Shown here: piece by piece, positions 9,462 through 18,733 of the stretch
Layout: every line of letters begins with the position of its first letter
Position numbering within the stretch: position 1 is the stretch's first letter
Source of the DNA: Cliona cf. orientalis
Taxonomy: Eukaryota; Porifera; Demospongiae; Clionaida; Clionaidae
Assembly: GCA_963930775.1 (NCBI GenBank)
Contig: OZ005695.1
Span: forward strand, 3,100,001-3,164,000
DNA: 64,000 bases
Direction of reading: 5' to 3'
The notes under the pieces: generated by a model
Seen by the model: the letters and a program-made list of their open reading frames with translations, nothing else
What the model was told of the DNA's origin: nothing
The model's database searches: none
Made by a program: the position numbers and the translations under genes

Positions 9462-10820
9462 TCATCTTGGCTGCCCTCCCGGACTACCACTGGACGGCGA
9501 GGGGCTGCTAAGTTTGGTAGAGTTACTGCGGCCAAGTTTATCATACTGCTGGCACTTTCTGAGGGCAGCCAGTCGACGCTCTTCACTCTTAGCAGCCGTA
9601 CATAGCTCCTTGTATGTCTGTGCACCCGATACAGAAGGTCCCCTGACTAGCTCATACTTCAGCCCCTCCATCAATTGCCCGTACAGGAGGATGTATCGCG
9701 TCTCTGTCTTCAACTTATCCCGGCCATAGGCTATCTGGAACGTCTTCTCCAGCCTTCGGATGAAGTCAGCCACACCCTTATTCTCCAGCTGTGCCGCATG
9801 GTGGAAATCTTGGGCTGCCATGGTCTTGCTTCCGGGGTCTAGGCAAGCACGCAACGCTTCAATGGCATTGGAAAATGTGTCCTTTTCATCACTGTCCAGG
9901 AGATTCCATTCTTGTAGGGCTCGGCCTGTCAGGTGACCAGCAAACTGCAACAACTTATCTCCATCTGACCAACCGTTCCATGTAGACGCTCGCTCTAGTG
10001 AAGGGAGCCAGTCATCCAGTTGCATATCAAAGCTTTCACCAGAAAACGGTAGAATGGGTGGGGCCTTACCACGCCTGGTCTCCCCAGAGGGTACATTCGT
10101 TCGTGTCGTTCGTTCACTAGAGCGGGAGGAAGGAGGTGGGTGCGGGGAGGTAGGGACCGAAGTAGTATATTCAGTAGCTGCATGGTCTCCCACCCCTCCC
10201 CATAATTCCTCAAGCTGCCGTCGGAGCGTTTCAATTTCTCCATCCTTCGTAGTGAGTAGTGCATCTTGCTCTGCGACATGCTCACAATTTAGCTTCCATG
10301 CCTGGCGGAAGCGCTCCTTCTCTTTCTTAAGTTCACTTCTAAGGTCCTCAACACTTCCTTTACATGTTGACTCTTCCAGCTTAGTTTGCAGCTCTTGCAC
10401 CAAACGCTCCTGCTCCGCTAAGGCGGTCACTGTGAGTGCTTGCTGCGTCTCCTCCAGAGCCTTCTGAGTAGCTCCAGAATCCTCCGTCCCAGAGCCACGC
10501 TCACCATGCTGAGCTCGATAGGTAGCCTCAGTTTCAAGGAATACGCCTCCGGAATCCGCGAGGGAGAGCACTGTTGATATCATGGTGCTTTCAGTCAGAA
10601 TTACCAGGGTACTGCTGATGTCCCTGTCCTTATCTGTCTGCAGGTTGCCCTCTATTCCCTGTCTGACTTAATCGGCAGACCCTGTCGTTGGGAGGTCCAT
10701 TGCTTTGGCAATTGCTCGCAGATGGACTGCTGTTAGCCGCTTTGAATTCAGAGGCAAGCGTAATCCCCGGGGCAGTTCGGGATCGCGAGGATCATCACTC
10801 TCCAACCCCGACCCACTCAT
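9462..10820 (-). pseudogene. Gypsy gag with SAP-like N-terminus
   Basis: The likely start is ATG at 10820-10818 (MSGSGLESDD). About 20 residues in comes a short helix-turn-helix-like stretch (LNSKRLTAVHLRAIAKAMD) that resembles SAP modules of some metazoan gag proteins. A TAA at 10670-10668 breaks the frame, which then continues in phase through a charged coiled coil (about residues 105-210). The retrotransposon gag/capsid region follows (LPSLERASTWNGWSDGDK, then GVADFIRRLEKTFQIAY). It ends at TGA 9464-9462. The family call is clear from the capsid part; the SAP reading is inference. Confidence 0.85.
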
Positions 10821-11039
10821 CTTTTATATAGCTCTCAGTCTGTCGAGTACTCTCTCTCTCTTTGGTAGCTGTCAGTGAGGTATTCACTCACAGGCTCTCT
10901 AACTGCATTTCGCTGTGTACTGACTGTTTTACAGCGAACACCGCAGCCGAGCCGTTTCCCCCACGTGCTACCAAAGTCAACCAAATCGGCGTGACCTTTT
11001 GATATAGACTCACTTCGTTGATGACTGCTGTTTCCTCTC

Positions 11040-11062
11040 AATAGTCTCGGTGGTGCCTCCAC
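11040..11062 (-). other. Primer-binding site of the Gypsy element
   Basis: One or two bases after the 5' LTR, the minus strand reads TGGAGGCACCACCGAGA, beginning with the TGG expected to pair with a tRNA CCA end. I could not say which tRNA would match TCTCGGTGGTGCCTCCA. Confidence 0.6.
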
Positions 11063-11242
11063 TGTAACAAGGTCTCGCCGATTTGGTAGGAATTGTCACA
11101 GCACGCTATATTTTATATTCTTTCTTGTTGAGAACAGTACATACACTCACTATGCACATGCACTCATATATTAATATCCAGCAACAACAAATCAATCTTC
11201 GGTTCATAGTTTAAGGTTCAAGGTTCATACGTGTCTGTTACA
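11063..11242 (-). repeat. 5' LTR of the Gypsy element
   Basis: A 180-base LTR with TGTAAC/GTTACA termini. On the plus strand it contains GCTATATTTTATATTC, an AT-rich box that could be the promoter on the opposite strand. It matches 2165-2306 plus 5380-5431. Confidence 0.92.
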
Positions 11243-11282
11243 AGTATTTAATAATTTTGTGCTCTGTTCCCCTAGGGGAATA

Positions 11283-11410
11283 TGTTATAGTTATTGGCCA
11301 GTTGCCCGGGATTTGTGGCAGTAAATCAACCCGAATCCAAGGGTGTAGCCTGAGGACAAGGGCAGTTTATGTTGCCATAAATCCCTGGCAACTGGGCAAT
11401 AAGTGTTATA
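11283..11410. repeat. Palindromic MITE, TGCC-AAATCCC family, copy 1
   Basis: The left half (TGTTATAGTTATTGGCCAG onward) is an imperfect inverted copy of the right half (ending CTGGGCAATAAGTGTTATA). It shares the inner sequence GGGATTTRTGGCAGTAAA and a GAGGGCG-like centre with 39590-39690 and 60437-60562, so at least three copies of one hairpin family occur here. Confidence 0.55.
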
Positions 11411-12050
11411 TCCCATCTGATTGGTCCACAGTGCAGCGTGCGCACTTTCTTCCATCACAACACATATAGTAAACAAACTGATATATCCAACAGCAAGCCT
11501 TCAACAGCTGACTCGGCTTCCTTGAATAGCGCGGGATTTATTTTGATGCACAACAGTGACCATCAAGTTAGTTTCTATCTACGAAGGCAAGAGTTAATAA
11601 TAAGGAGGGGAAGAGAGTATTGAACATGCTATACTCCACATAAGATGTTTTCGGAGAGTCACACGCCAGAAATTCAAAAATTGACCAATGAGAGTGCTCG
11701 ATTCAAATGGTACATTGTGTGGCGTGGCCTCAAGTGCAAGTTAACGCAAGCGTCATTTCAACCGAAAGCGCGACCAGATCACAATATAAAACGAGTGTTC
11801 ATAAAGAATCTAGCATAAAACTTATGAAATATGCCTCTACTCTTCTAGAAAAATCAAGTGTTTAGCCCTTGGAGCAGTCACGTGTGCACAGCTGCAAGTC
11901 ACGTTACTCGCTGAAAACGTAATTACATGGGGTATATAGAGCGTTCGACACTCTTCCCCTCCTTATTATTTACTCCTGATGAAGGTAAGTCACAGCTACA
12001 TGTAGCTAGCCAGCTATTCCTTTGGAATTGGGCTTCTTTAGGACTTGAAT

Positions 12051-12343
12051 CAAGGGGTGGTCACATATATACTTGCTGCACTGACACCTGCGACCGGGAT
12101 CAAAATTTGATCAGGGCCATTTTTGGACCTTGATCGCTTGATCGCACCGCTAAAAGAGCCTTGACCGTTGATTGCCAACCGGGGGTGGGTGGGGCATGGG
12201 TGGAGTCAAAGGACAGGACCCATCAGTGCAAATGGACATCTTGATTGCTTGATTGTCTCCGATTTTACAGCTTGACCGCTTGATCTCACTTTGATCCCAG
12301 TCGCGGGTGTCAGTACAGCAGGTATACATGTGACCACCCCTTG
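12051..12343. mobile_element. MITE with 55-bp TIRs and 6-bp TSD
   Basis: The ends are inverted copies of CAAGGGGTGGTCACATRTATAC running about 55 bases (to about 12108 and from about 12288). The 293-base unit is flanked exactly by TTGAAT (12045-12050 and 12344-12349). No open frame. The interior has several GATCAAG/CTTGATC motifs. A 6-bp duplication does not match the common superfamilies (Tc1 2, Harbinger 3, hAT 8, Mutator 9), so I leave it unassigned. Confidence 0.8.
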
Positions 12344-12475
12344 TTGAATGCCACGTGGCTGTAGAGCGTGCACATGCACCAATACATGTAGCTTCCTATT
12401 AAATTTTTTAGTATCAAACTTGATTAGTGCATCTGTTTCCTGTGTCTATGTAAACAATGCAGTACCCAAGGGTGT

Positions 12476-12848
12476 AGCCAGAAATTTTTTATACTGAGGC
12501 AAGTAATAAAGATTGCGTGCGAAGCGTGCGCGAATTTTTAGCCACGCCCCTTTGTGGACAAACCACGCCCATTTTCGGGTGTCTACCGCGATCGTAACAA
12601 TGTAGAAAGTCTTTTCGAGTCTAGAACGGTGCGCAAAGCCGTTTTGTCGACGTTACTTACATCATCACAGAGAGAGACATCCGTCTTGCTCTCATAGAGA
12701 TGGAGCTATACTGCGAAAATTCGAGTGCCGCAAGTTAGTCAGCAAACAAACTTGTCATGGCATGCACGTGGCACGGTGAAGTATATAGCTGGCTGAATTG
12801 ATGACCGAGGCAGCTGCCTCGGTTGCCTCAATGATAGCTACGCCCTTG
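12476..12848. mobile_element. MITE with CAAGGG-GTAGCC ends
   Basis: Begins CAAGGGTGTAGCCAG and ends GATAGCTACGCCCTTG. It has the internal GCGTGCGAAGCGTGCGC and ATTTTTAGCCACGCCC motifs shared with 46845-47189 and 47967-48397. The flanks (AGTAC and AGTAG) are only a near match, so the target-site duplication is unproven. Confidence 0.6.
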
Positions 12849-14129
12849 AGTAGCTACCAGTGGTATGTATGATTGCACTATATTATGTGCAACACTACAG
12901 TAGCACTTTATGCAGAGGATACTGATTTTATGCAAAGTGAAATAATGATTCTGGTTGGTTGGATTCAATGCCAGGGCCGGGAGGGAAATATGGCTCATGC
13001 ACACCCTATGGGATTAGTATACTAGGTGGGATATACACTATAATCTATGGTCATACACCCAGAATATCGGGAAAGAACGCAGCGGAAGAGTGGTCTGTTA
13101 TGTAAAATTTCAACTTGAAATTTTTTACTTACAAAGTTACATAGGTCGCCTGACGTCTTACTTCACAGTACTAAGTCGAGACACAAAGGCTACTCTTCTT
13201 GAATTCGGAGCGAGCACTGTAATAGTCTCGCGCACCGCACCAGCCCCTCCTACACAAAGGCTCGTGACTGTCTCGGAATGGACGTACTGGACTGGAACGG
13301 TGGAATGGAATGGAATGGAATGGAGAAAGCGACGGAGTATTAAGGCGCATGCGCATATGATACCATCCTTTATCATAATGAAAAGTTTTATGTTTGTGGT
13401 GCTGTATCATTAGGATATTGTCTCGGAACATGGTGCAGTACATGTACAAATGTGGGTGTGTACGTAAGCTTAACATACCTAAATCACATCATAGACAAGG
13501 GCAGAGAACAGGTAACAAAAGTGGTGGGGGGAGGGGGTGCTCAGACCTTTGACTGTGTACTGTGACAAACTAGAGCTCTCTAGAGCCCAGAACCCTCGGC
13601 GCGTTGCATGGTGTTTGTTGCACGTACAAGCTGGCAATGATAACTACATTGATCTCCTGCAGTGAGTCCCCAGATCATGCTTCTCAAGCTCAAGTTGAGG
13701 GGTGTCGTACCAGTTTTGGAGGTGGAGTATGTCATCTCTGGTCTGGTGACTAGACTAAGCTGTATTCTGTGTAGGCTCGCTTTCAAGTTGTGCTTTTCTG
13801 GTGCCGCTATTTTTCACTAGCCTCAATGCAATATCATCTGCTGATTCTGATGCTATTGCCTCTATTCTCTTCCTTTCCTTAGGCTAGTGGAATAAACTGG
13901 AAGTCACACACATACACAGATTTCTGCCATGGAACAATATTTAGCACACTGCTTGCGGACCGGAGGCATGATTTATACTCTTACTTGAAATCAAATCACA
14001 AAATAGCTACAATAACTCTGCACAGAATAGCTATGTTGCATGTGAACTGGGTGGTAGAGAACCAAACATGCTATAGCCTTGTACCCTCCAAGGGCCTGGG
14101 TGCAAGGCTACAAGAACATTCATAATATT

Positions 14130-14358
14130 CAGTGGCGTAAGAAGATGTTTTTGAACGGGGGGGGGGCTGTAAATAAAATTGCGCGCAAAGCGCGCAAATT
14201 TTTTTTGGATCACACAATATGCCTTCAAACCATATATGCCCATTATTATGCTAATTTAGCTGTAAAGTAGACTTTACATCACTAATCTGAAGATGTCAAG
14301 GCCTAGGTTAAGGCCTACTTGGTTGACAAGATCAGCACCCCTGCTTCTTACGCCAGTG
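14130..14358. mobile_element. CAGTGGCG MITE with 5-bp TSD
   Basis: CAGTGGCGTAAGAAG at the left and CTTCTTACGCCAGTG at the right form the ends. The 5-bp flank ATATT is present on both sides (14125-14129, 14359-14363). The interior has a GCGCGCAAAGCGCGC palindrome. No coding frame. Confidence 0.75.
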
Positions 14359-14418
14359 ATATTAGTACCTTACCAGCTGCTTCAACTGAAAAACAGCTGG
14401 CGAGAGAGTGCAGTACAA

Positions 14419-15529
14419 TGTATACGATAGCATGACTTGCGTGTAAATAGAGACAAGTGCATTGGGTGTGGCTTGCAGGAAAGTCAAGAAGCTAACTTTA
14501 TACTTCGCTGACTATATTGGCAGGCAGGCAGTAGCTTTACAGGAGTTGTAGCTGGAACTAGCTACTTAGTTGTATCTTGAAAGAAGTCTACTGTTGTTCA
14601 TTCTGTCCATCCGGAAAAGCTCCAAGGTGAGTGGAAGGATGGACCTATGGTGGAAGGTAGCGTCCTGAGCAGTGGCGTATCTAGACTTGTAACGTTACCC
14701 AGGCACTCGGCGGACCCAGTAGTGACTTGAGAATTTGAGACTCCTATCGACCTCGATCTCTCCCAACCCAATGAAAAAATCTTATTACATTTGTAACAGC
14801 TAGCTATATACCTCACAGCCAAAACAAGTGGGTTGTTAACATAAGGGTTGCCTAAGTTGCATGCATACATGCACTAAATTCTCCCATGATGGTTCTCAAA
14901 ATAACTCGGCTAATCGTAGTGATTAATGAGCATTCACTCCACTATACATAACTATGTCAAACATGCGAGTTTGTCAATAACAAGCTGGCATAATATTACT
15001 TGCACTTACTACTTAATTGTCCCATAATATAGTTTTCAGAACTGGACAAGAAGTACGTGCAATATGCCAGACTGGCATGCATACTTGGTGTTGTGGAATG
15101 AACACTGTGTTAATAACTATCATTAACTGGATTATGTTGAGAACTAGCTATCATGAGAGAATTAAAAGTGGGTGCAACTCTCATGCATTATAGGTTAACG
15201 CAGGTTAACATGATCCACTTATTTTTGCTTTGAGGTACTTGATCTTTGAATTGGCTATTTTACCAGGGCACAGGCCAGTTTGGCCTGGGCCTGTGCCCTG
15301 GTAGGCCCTGGTGTAGCTACGCCACTGGTCCTGAGTAAATGTCACCAGAACTAGAGAACAAAGCGTTTTCAGCAAAATCCACACAATACATGGCTTTGAA
15401 ACGCCATAAGGAATCATATAACACCGAGGTTGAGACTCACAAACGAGGTATGTAGCAGACAGATCGACAGACAGACTGACAGACACGCAGAACGACTACA
15501 GTAACCCTCGCGCATGCGCCAAGGGTTAA
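14419..15529. repeat. Interspersed repeat R, copy 1 (interrupted)
   Basis: Starts TGTATACGATAGCATGAC and ends near GCGCATGCGCCAAGGGTTAAT. It matches 15996-17183 along its length, except where each copy carries its own insertion. The minus strand reads a coding-like stretch (IPYGVSKPCIVWI, then an upstream FKAMYCVDFAEN in another frame) shared by both copies. The family is probably a non-autonomous transposon or a fragment of one. Confidence 0.75.
14670..15327. mobile_element. CAGTGGCGTA element with 8-bp TSD (hAT-like)
   Basis: A 658-base unit starting CAGTGGCGTATCTAGAC and ending GTAGCTACGCCACTG. It is flanked by perfect GTCCTGAG duplications (14662-14669, 15328-15335). It lies inside repeat R. 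The second copy of R (near 16976) has a single uninterrupted GTCCTGAA at the same place, which is the empty site. An 8-bp duplication with CAG ends fits hAT. No transposase. Confidence 0.85.
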
Positions 15530-15605
15530 TGAAAAACAAGTTCAGACACGTGCTCTAGTATAGCTATATATATTATAGTACAGTACATGTACCCAGTACG
15601 CATGC

Positions 15606-15980
15606 AGAGGAGGTAGGACACGCTTGACCTTTGGCTAATAGTTCACTAATTAAATCGCTGGTATAGGCTTTTGTGAAGGTTTTTAGAGAATATCGTTGTG
15701 ATTTTCGAACTCAGCGCTATTGATTTAGTGGGGGAGCCCCTCTTTGTTAGCACTGTAGAGCAATTTTTAGGTCCTTGGAATGTTAATCAAAGCGGCTAAT
15801 TGACATTCCAAAGACCTAAAAATTGCTCTATAGTGTTAACTAAGAGGGGCTCCCCCACTAAATCAATAGCGCTGAGTTCGAAAATCGCAACGATATCCTC
15901 TAAAAATCTTCACGAAAGCCTCTACTAGCGATTTAATTAGTGAACTATTAGCCAAAGGTCAAGCGTGTCCTACCTCCTCT
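15606..15980. mobile_element. Foldback element with about 175-base arms
   Basis: AGAGGAGGTAGGACACGCTTGACC at the left is mirrored at the right end. The two arms match almost throughout and leave only about 20 bases of loop (around 15785-15800). The flank GTACGCATGC occurs at 15596-15605 and again at 15982-15991, a 10-base (or 9 plus 1) duplication that suggests a Mutator-like foldback element. It directly abuts repeat R copy 2. Confidence 0.8.
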
Positions 15981-15995
15981 GGTACGCATGCATGC

Positions 15996-17183
15996 ATGTA
16001 TACGGTAGCATGATTTTCGTGTAAATAGAAACGAGTGCATTGGGTGTGGCTTGAAGGCCAGGAAAGTCAAGAAGCTTGGTAATTACACTAAATACCGTAT
16101 TTATTCGAATAGTAGCCGCGGCTACTATTAATTTCAGCCTTGCTGGAGTGCGGCTACTAATCGAGGGCGGCTCTTATTCGAGGACGGCTTTTATTTATTT
16201 CGGAGGGATACCTTTGCGCCGATCCGGTGGTATCTTGTTGTGATAGACTAGTTTTTCAGGACTATTTTTCGAATAGACGAGTTATTATGATCAAAAAACA
16301 GCAGCAGAACCAAGCCAGGGACGTCTTCTGTCATGCTTTTGCCTCGAACTGACGATCGTTTATGGCGTGCGAACGTGGCCACACCCACTTAATTGTGTTC
16401 GGTTTGGGTTTGGGTTTGGGTTTGGGAAGTGGAACACGCCTCTTTCACTCCTTTAGTGATTTCTGCCACAGGAGGTCTCGCTAACGAAGCTAGCACTTTC
16501 TACAAGAGATTGGCCTCTATGCTTGCCTCCAAATGGGATCACCCCTACAGTAGCACACTGTGCTGGCTGCGTTGCCGTCTCGGGTTTTCTCTGCTACGAT
16601 CTGCGATCCAGTCTATCAGAGGAGCAAGATCTTCATGTGGGCATGCCATCAGGATCTCCACCGCGGTCGACCTTGTAAACATCGAGTCAAACATCTCATC
16701 CACTGTTTAACTCTGAAACTCATTGTACCTTTTTCTTCATTCTTTATACATGTATAAACCATTGTATGATGTGTTATTGTGTCTTAATTGTGTTCACGAA
16801 TGCGTGCGGCTGTGCGGCTTCTATTCGAATAAATACGGTACTTCGAGACAGTAACTTTGCAGGAGTTATTATCACTTTGTATCTTGAAAGAAGTCCAGTG
16901 TTGTTCATTTTGTCCATCGAAAAGCTGCAACGGTGCGTGGAAGGATGATCTATGGTGAAAGGTAGCGGTCCTGAACAAATGTCGCCAGAACTGGAGAACA
17001 AAGCGTTTTCAGCGAAATCCACACAATACATGGCTTTGAAACGCCATAAGGAATCATATAATACCGAACTTGAGACTCGCAAACGAAGTATGAAGCAGTT
17101 AGAGAGTTAACAGACAGACAGACGGACAGACAGACACACAGAACGACTACCGTAACCCTACGGCGCATGCGCCGAGGGTTAAT
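15996..17183. repeat. Interspersed repeat R, copy 2 (interrupted)
   Basis: Second copy of the repeat at 14419-15529. It is interrupted by the TA-flanked element at 16095-16838 but lacks the hAT-like insertion of copy 1. It ends in a short inverted repeat around CGGCGCATGCGCCG. The flanking CAGACAGACGGACAGACAG run is a small microsatellite shared by both copies. Confidence 0.75.
16095..16838. mobile_element. Tc1/mariner-type non-autonomous element with TA TSD
   Basis: Termini CCGTATTTATTCGAATAG (16095-16112) and its reverse complement (16821-16838) are flanked by TA. The other copy of repeat R has the uninterrupted TTTATACTTCG there. A 106-codon open frame (16393-16710) inside resembles the C-terminal tail (F-x-PLV-SATGG, KRLASMLA, FSLLRSAIQSIRG) of large RT-containing proteins I recall from cnidarian and sponge genomes. 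It is probably a captured fragment and not a transposase. (GGTTTG)n occurs at 16401-16425. Confidence 0.75.
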
Positions 17184-18733
17184 TAGGCTGTGGGCATATG
17201 CCCACAGCCCACCTAGGGGGGTCTGGGGGCATGCTCCCCCAGAAAATTTTGGAAATTTCAACACTCCGAGAGCGTTTCTGATGCATTCTGGCAGCAGTTT
17301 TTGGACTGATTTAGTAGCTATTTCTACTCGAGCTCTCTTTTGTAAACACCCGGAACTATCACGGTTGCTGTAATTTTATAGTATGTGCATGGGGGGGGGG
17401 GGGGGGGGGCTCAGTCTGGCCAGCAGGTCCTCATCCTTCTCTAAATATTCAATCCAAAGTTTTCAGTAGATCGTGGTGATTGGTATTCTTGCTTATGTAT
17501 TAACAGGAGCTTGTGAGCGCCGCGTAGTAGCTATGAGTATTATTAAAGATCTCACAGTAGCAATTTGAAACTTATAATCCTTAAGCATGATCATGTTGCA
17601 ATCTAGCTGATCAATGTATGTATGGTGTGTGTGTGTGTGTGTGTGTTTACTTCCTGTGATTTGGGTTGAATAGACACCCCTAGAGCTATTGTTTTAATAC
17701 ATAATTCAGAGTCAGAAAGGTGTGAGAGAAGAATAGGTCAGGGATGTAGACTCGGAGATAGACAGAGGCAAAAGCCACAGAGGAGGATTTGAGAATGGAG
17801 GTTGGGAGGAGAGAGAAGGGGAGAGGGAGAGAGGGAGCGGAAGGTGATAGGGTGTGTGTGTACGATTCTACCCATGCCAATATCAGCATGTTTGTCATAA
17901 GGCTGCCTAATTGTGTCCTCGTATTAGGGATGGGGTTACCCAGGTCAACACCAATAATGCCAACTAAACGACACACCATCATCATTAAACAGTCCCTACA
18001 AGGCCCTCTGTATTATTGATACAATTAGAGGGGCAATGTTTAAGCTACATGTATGCTAATTTAAGCTGTGTGTGTATGTGTGTGTTAGCTGCAGTGTGTC
18101 TCTTTCATCTAAAGTTAGCTTTGGGCTTTTTCTGTAGATACAAGTAAATATAGGGAAGGTTTACTTGCCTTACGTGTTCGTGTGTCTCGTGTGTCTCGTG
18201 TGTGTGCATATATGGTGGTGATATAGGCTGTAGGCATCAGTTATGCAAACACGCCTCGTATTATTTTGGTCACGTTGACATGGTAATGTTGACGTTGACA
18301 TGGTAATGATGTCTGATTGCCTTGTAGTACAGCATACAGCATGTATTGTGTATGCAGGTATTTTTTGTTGGGACGCGACGCGTTGTCACCAATAATATGT
18401 TAGTTGAGTACAATGCTTCTCTTCACTTTGCTACCCCCCATATAAGGAGACAATATGTATATATACATGTACATGTGTGTACATGTGACTGCATGCTTAA
18501 AGGTCAGCAGACATACATGTACCGGTACTGTACTGTTGTAGAACAGTTATGATAGCACCTTGTTAAGCTACACTGAGAGAGAGAGAGCGAGCTTGATTTG
18601 CTGGTGTTAAATAACTATTCTTGTGTATAGTGGTAGGGCTCACCTTGCACTTCAGGACTAGATCTAATGTACTTGTGCATGTACATGTACATGTACATGT
18701 ACTCATTTTGGTATATTTTTTATCCCTTATCAG

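Larger units (their letters stand above)
2165..11242 (-). mobile_element. Ty3/Gypsy LTR retrotransposon, decayed and interrupted
   Basis: A complete-length but dead element reads right to left: 5' LTR (11063-11242), primer-binding site, gag, zinc knuckle, protease, RT, RNase H, integrase, polypurine tract, 3' LTR (2165-2306 plus 5380-5431). The order protease-RT-RNase H-integrase is that of Ty3/Gypsy elements. LTRs start TGTAAC and end GTTACA. The flanks show a short duplication, AGTA at 2161-2164 and 11243-11246 (AAGTA if the end is placed one base earlier). Without the Penelope insertion (2307-5366) the element would be about 6.0 kb. At least three in-frame stops and several frameshifts make it non-autonomous. 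No envelope-like gene is present. Confidence 0.93.
11243..18733. other. Transposon-rich intergenic region
   Basis: No host gene could be supported. The stretch is largely stacked short transposons, listed separately (11283-11410, 12051-12343, 12476-12848, 14130-14358, 14670-15327, 15606-15980, 16095-16838). It also has two copies of a repeat (14419-15529 and 15996-17183), microsatellites (poly-G at 17390-17409; GT at 17623-17645) and a purine-rich tract at 17700-17850. Unique DNA around 13080-13480 and 17880-18660 shows nothing recognisable. An upstream exon of the RALBP1-like gene may be hidden in 17700-18700. Confidence 0.6.

Noticed and set aside
10835..11062. 75-codon frame next to the 5' LTR
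   Set aside because: It covers the primer-binding site and leader of the Gypsy element; leader sequences are not translated and the frame has no relatives I know.
16401..16425. Interstitial telomere from GGTTTG repeats
   Set aside because: Four units only, inside a transposon; animal telomeres are TTAGGG-type and nothing else telomeric is near.
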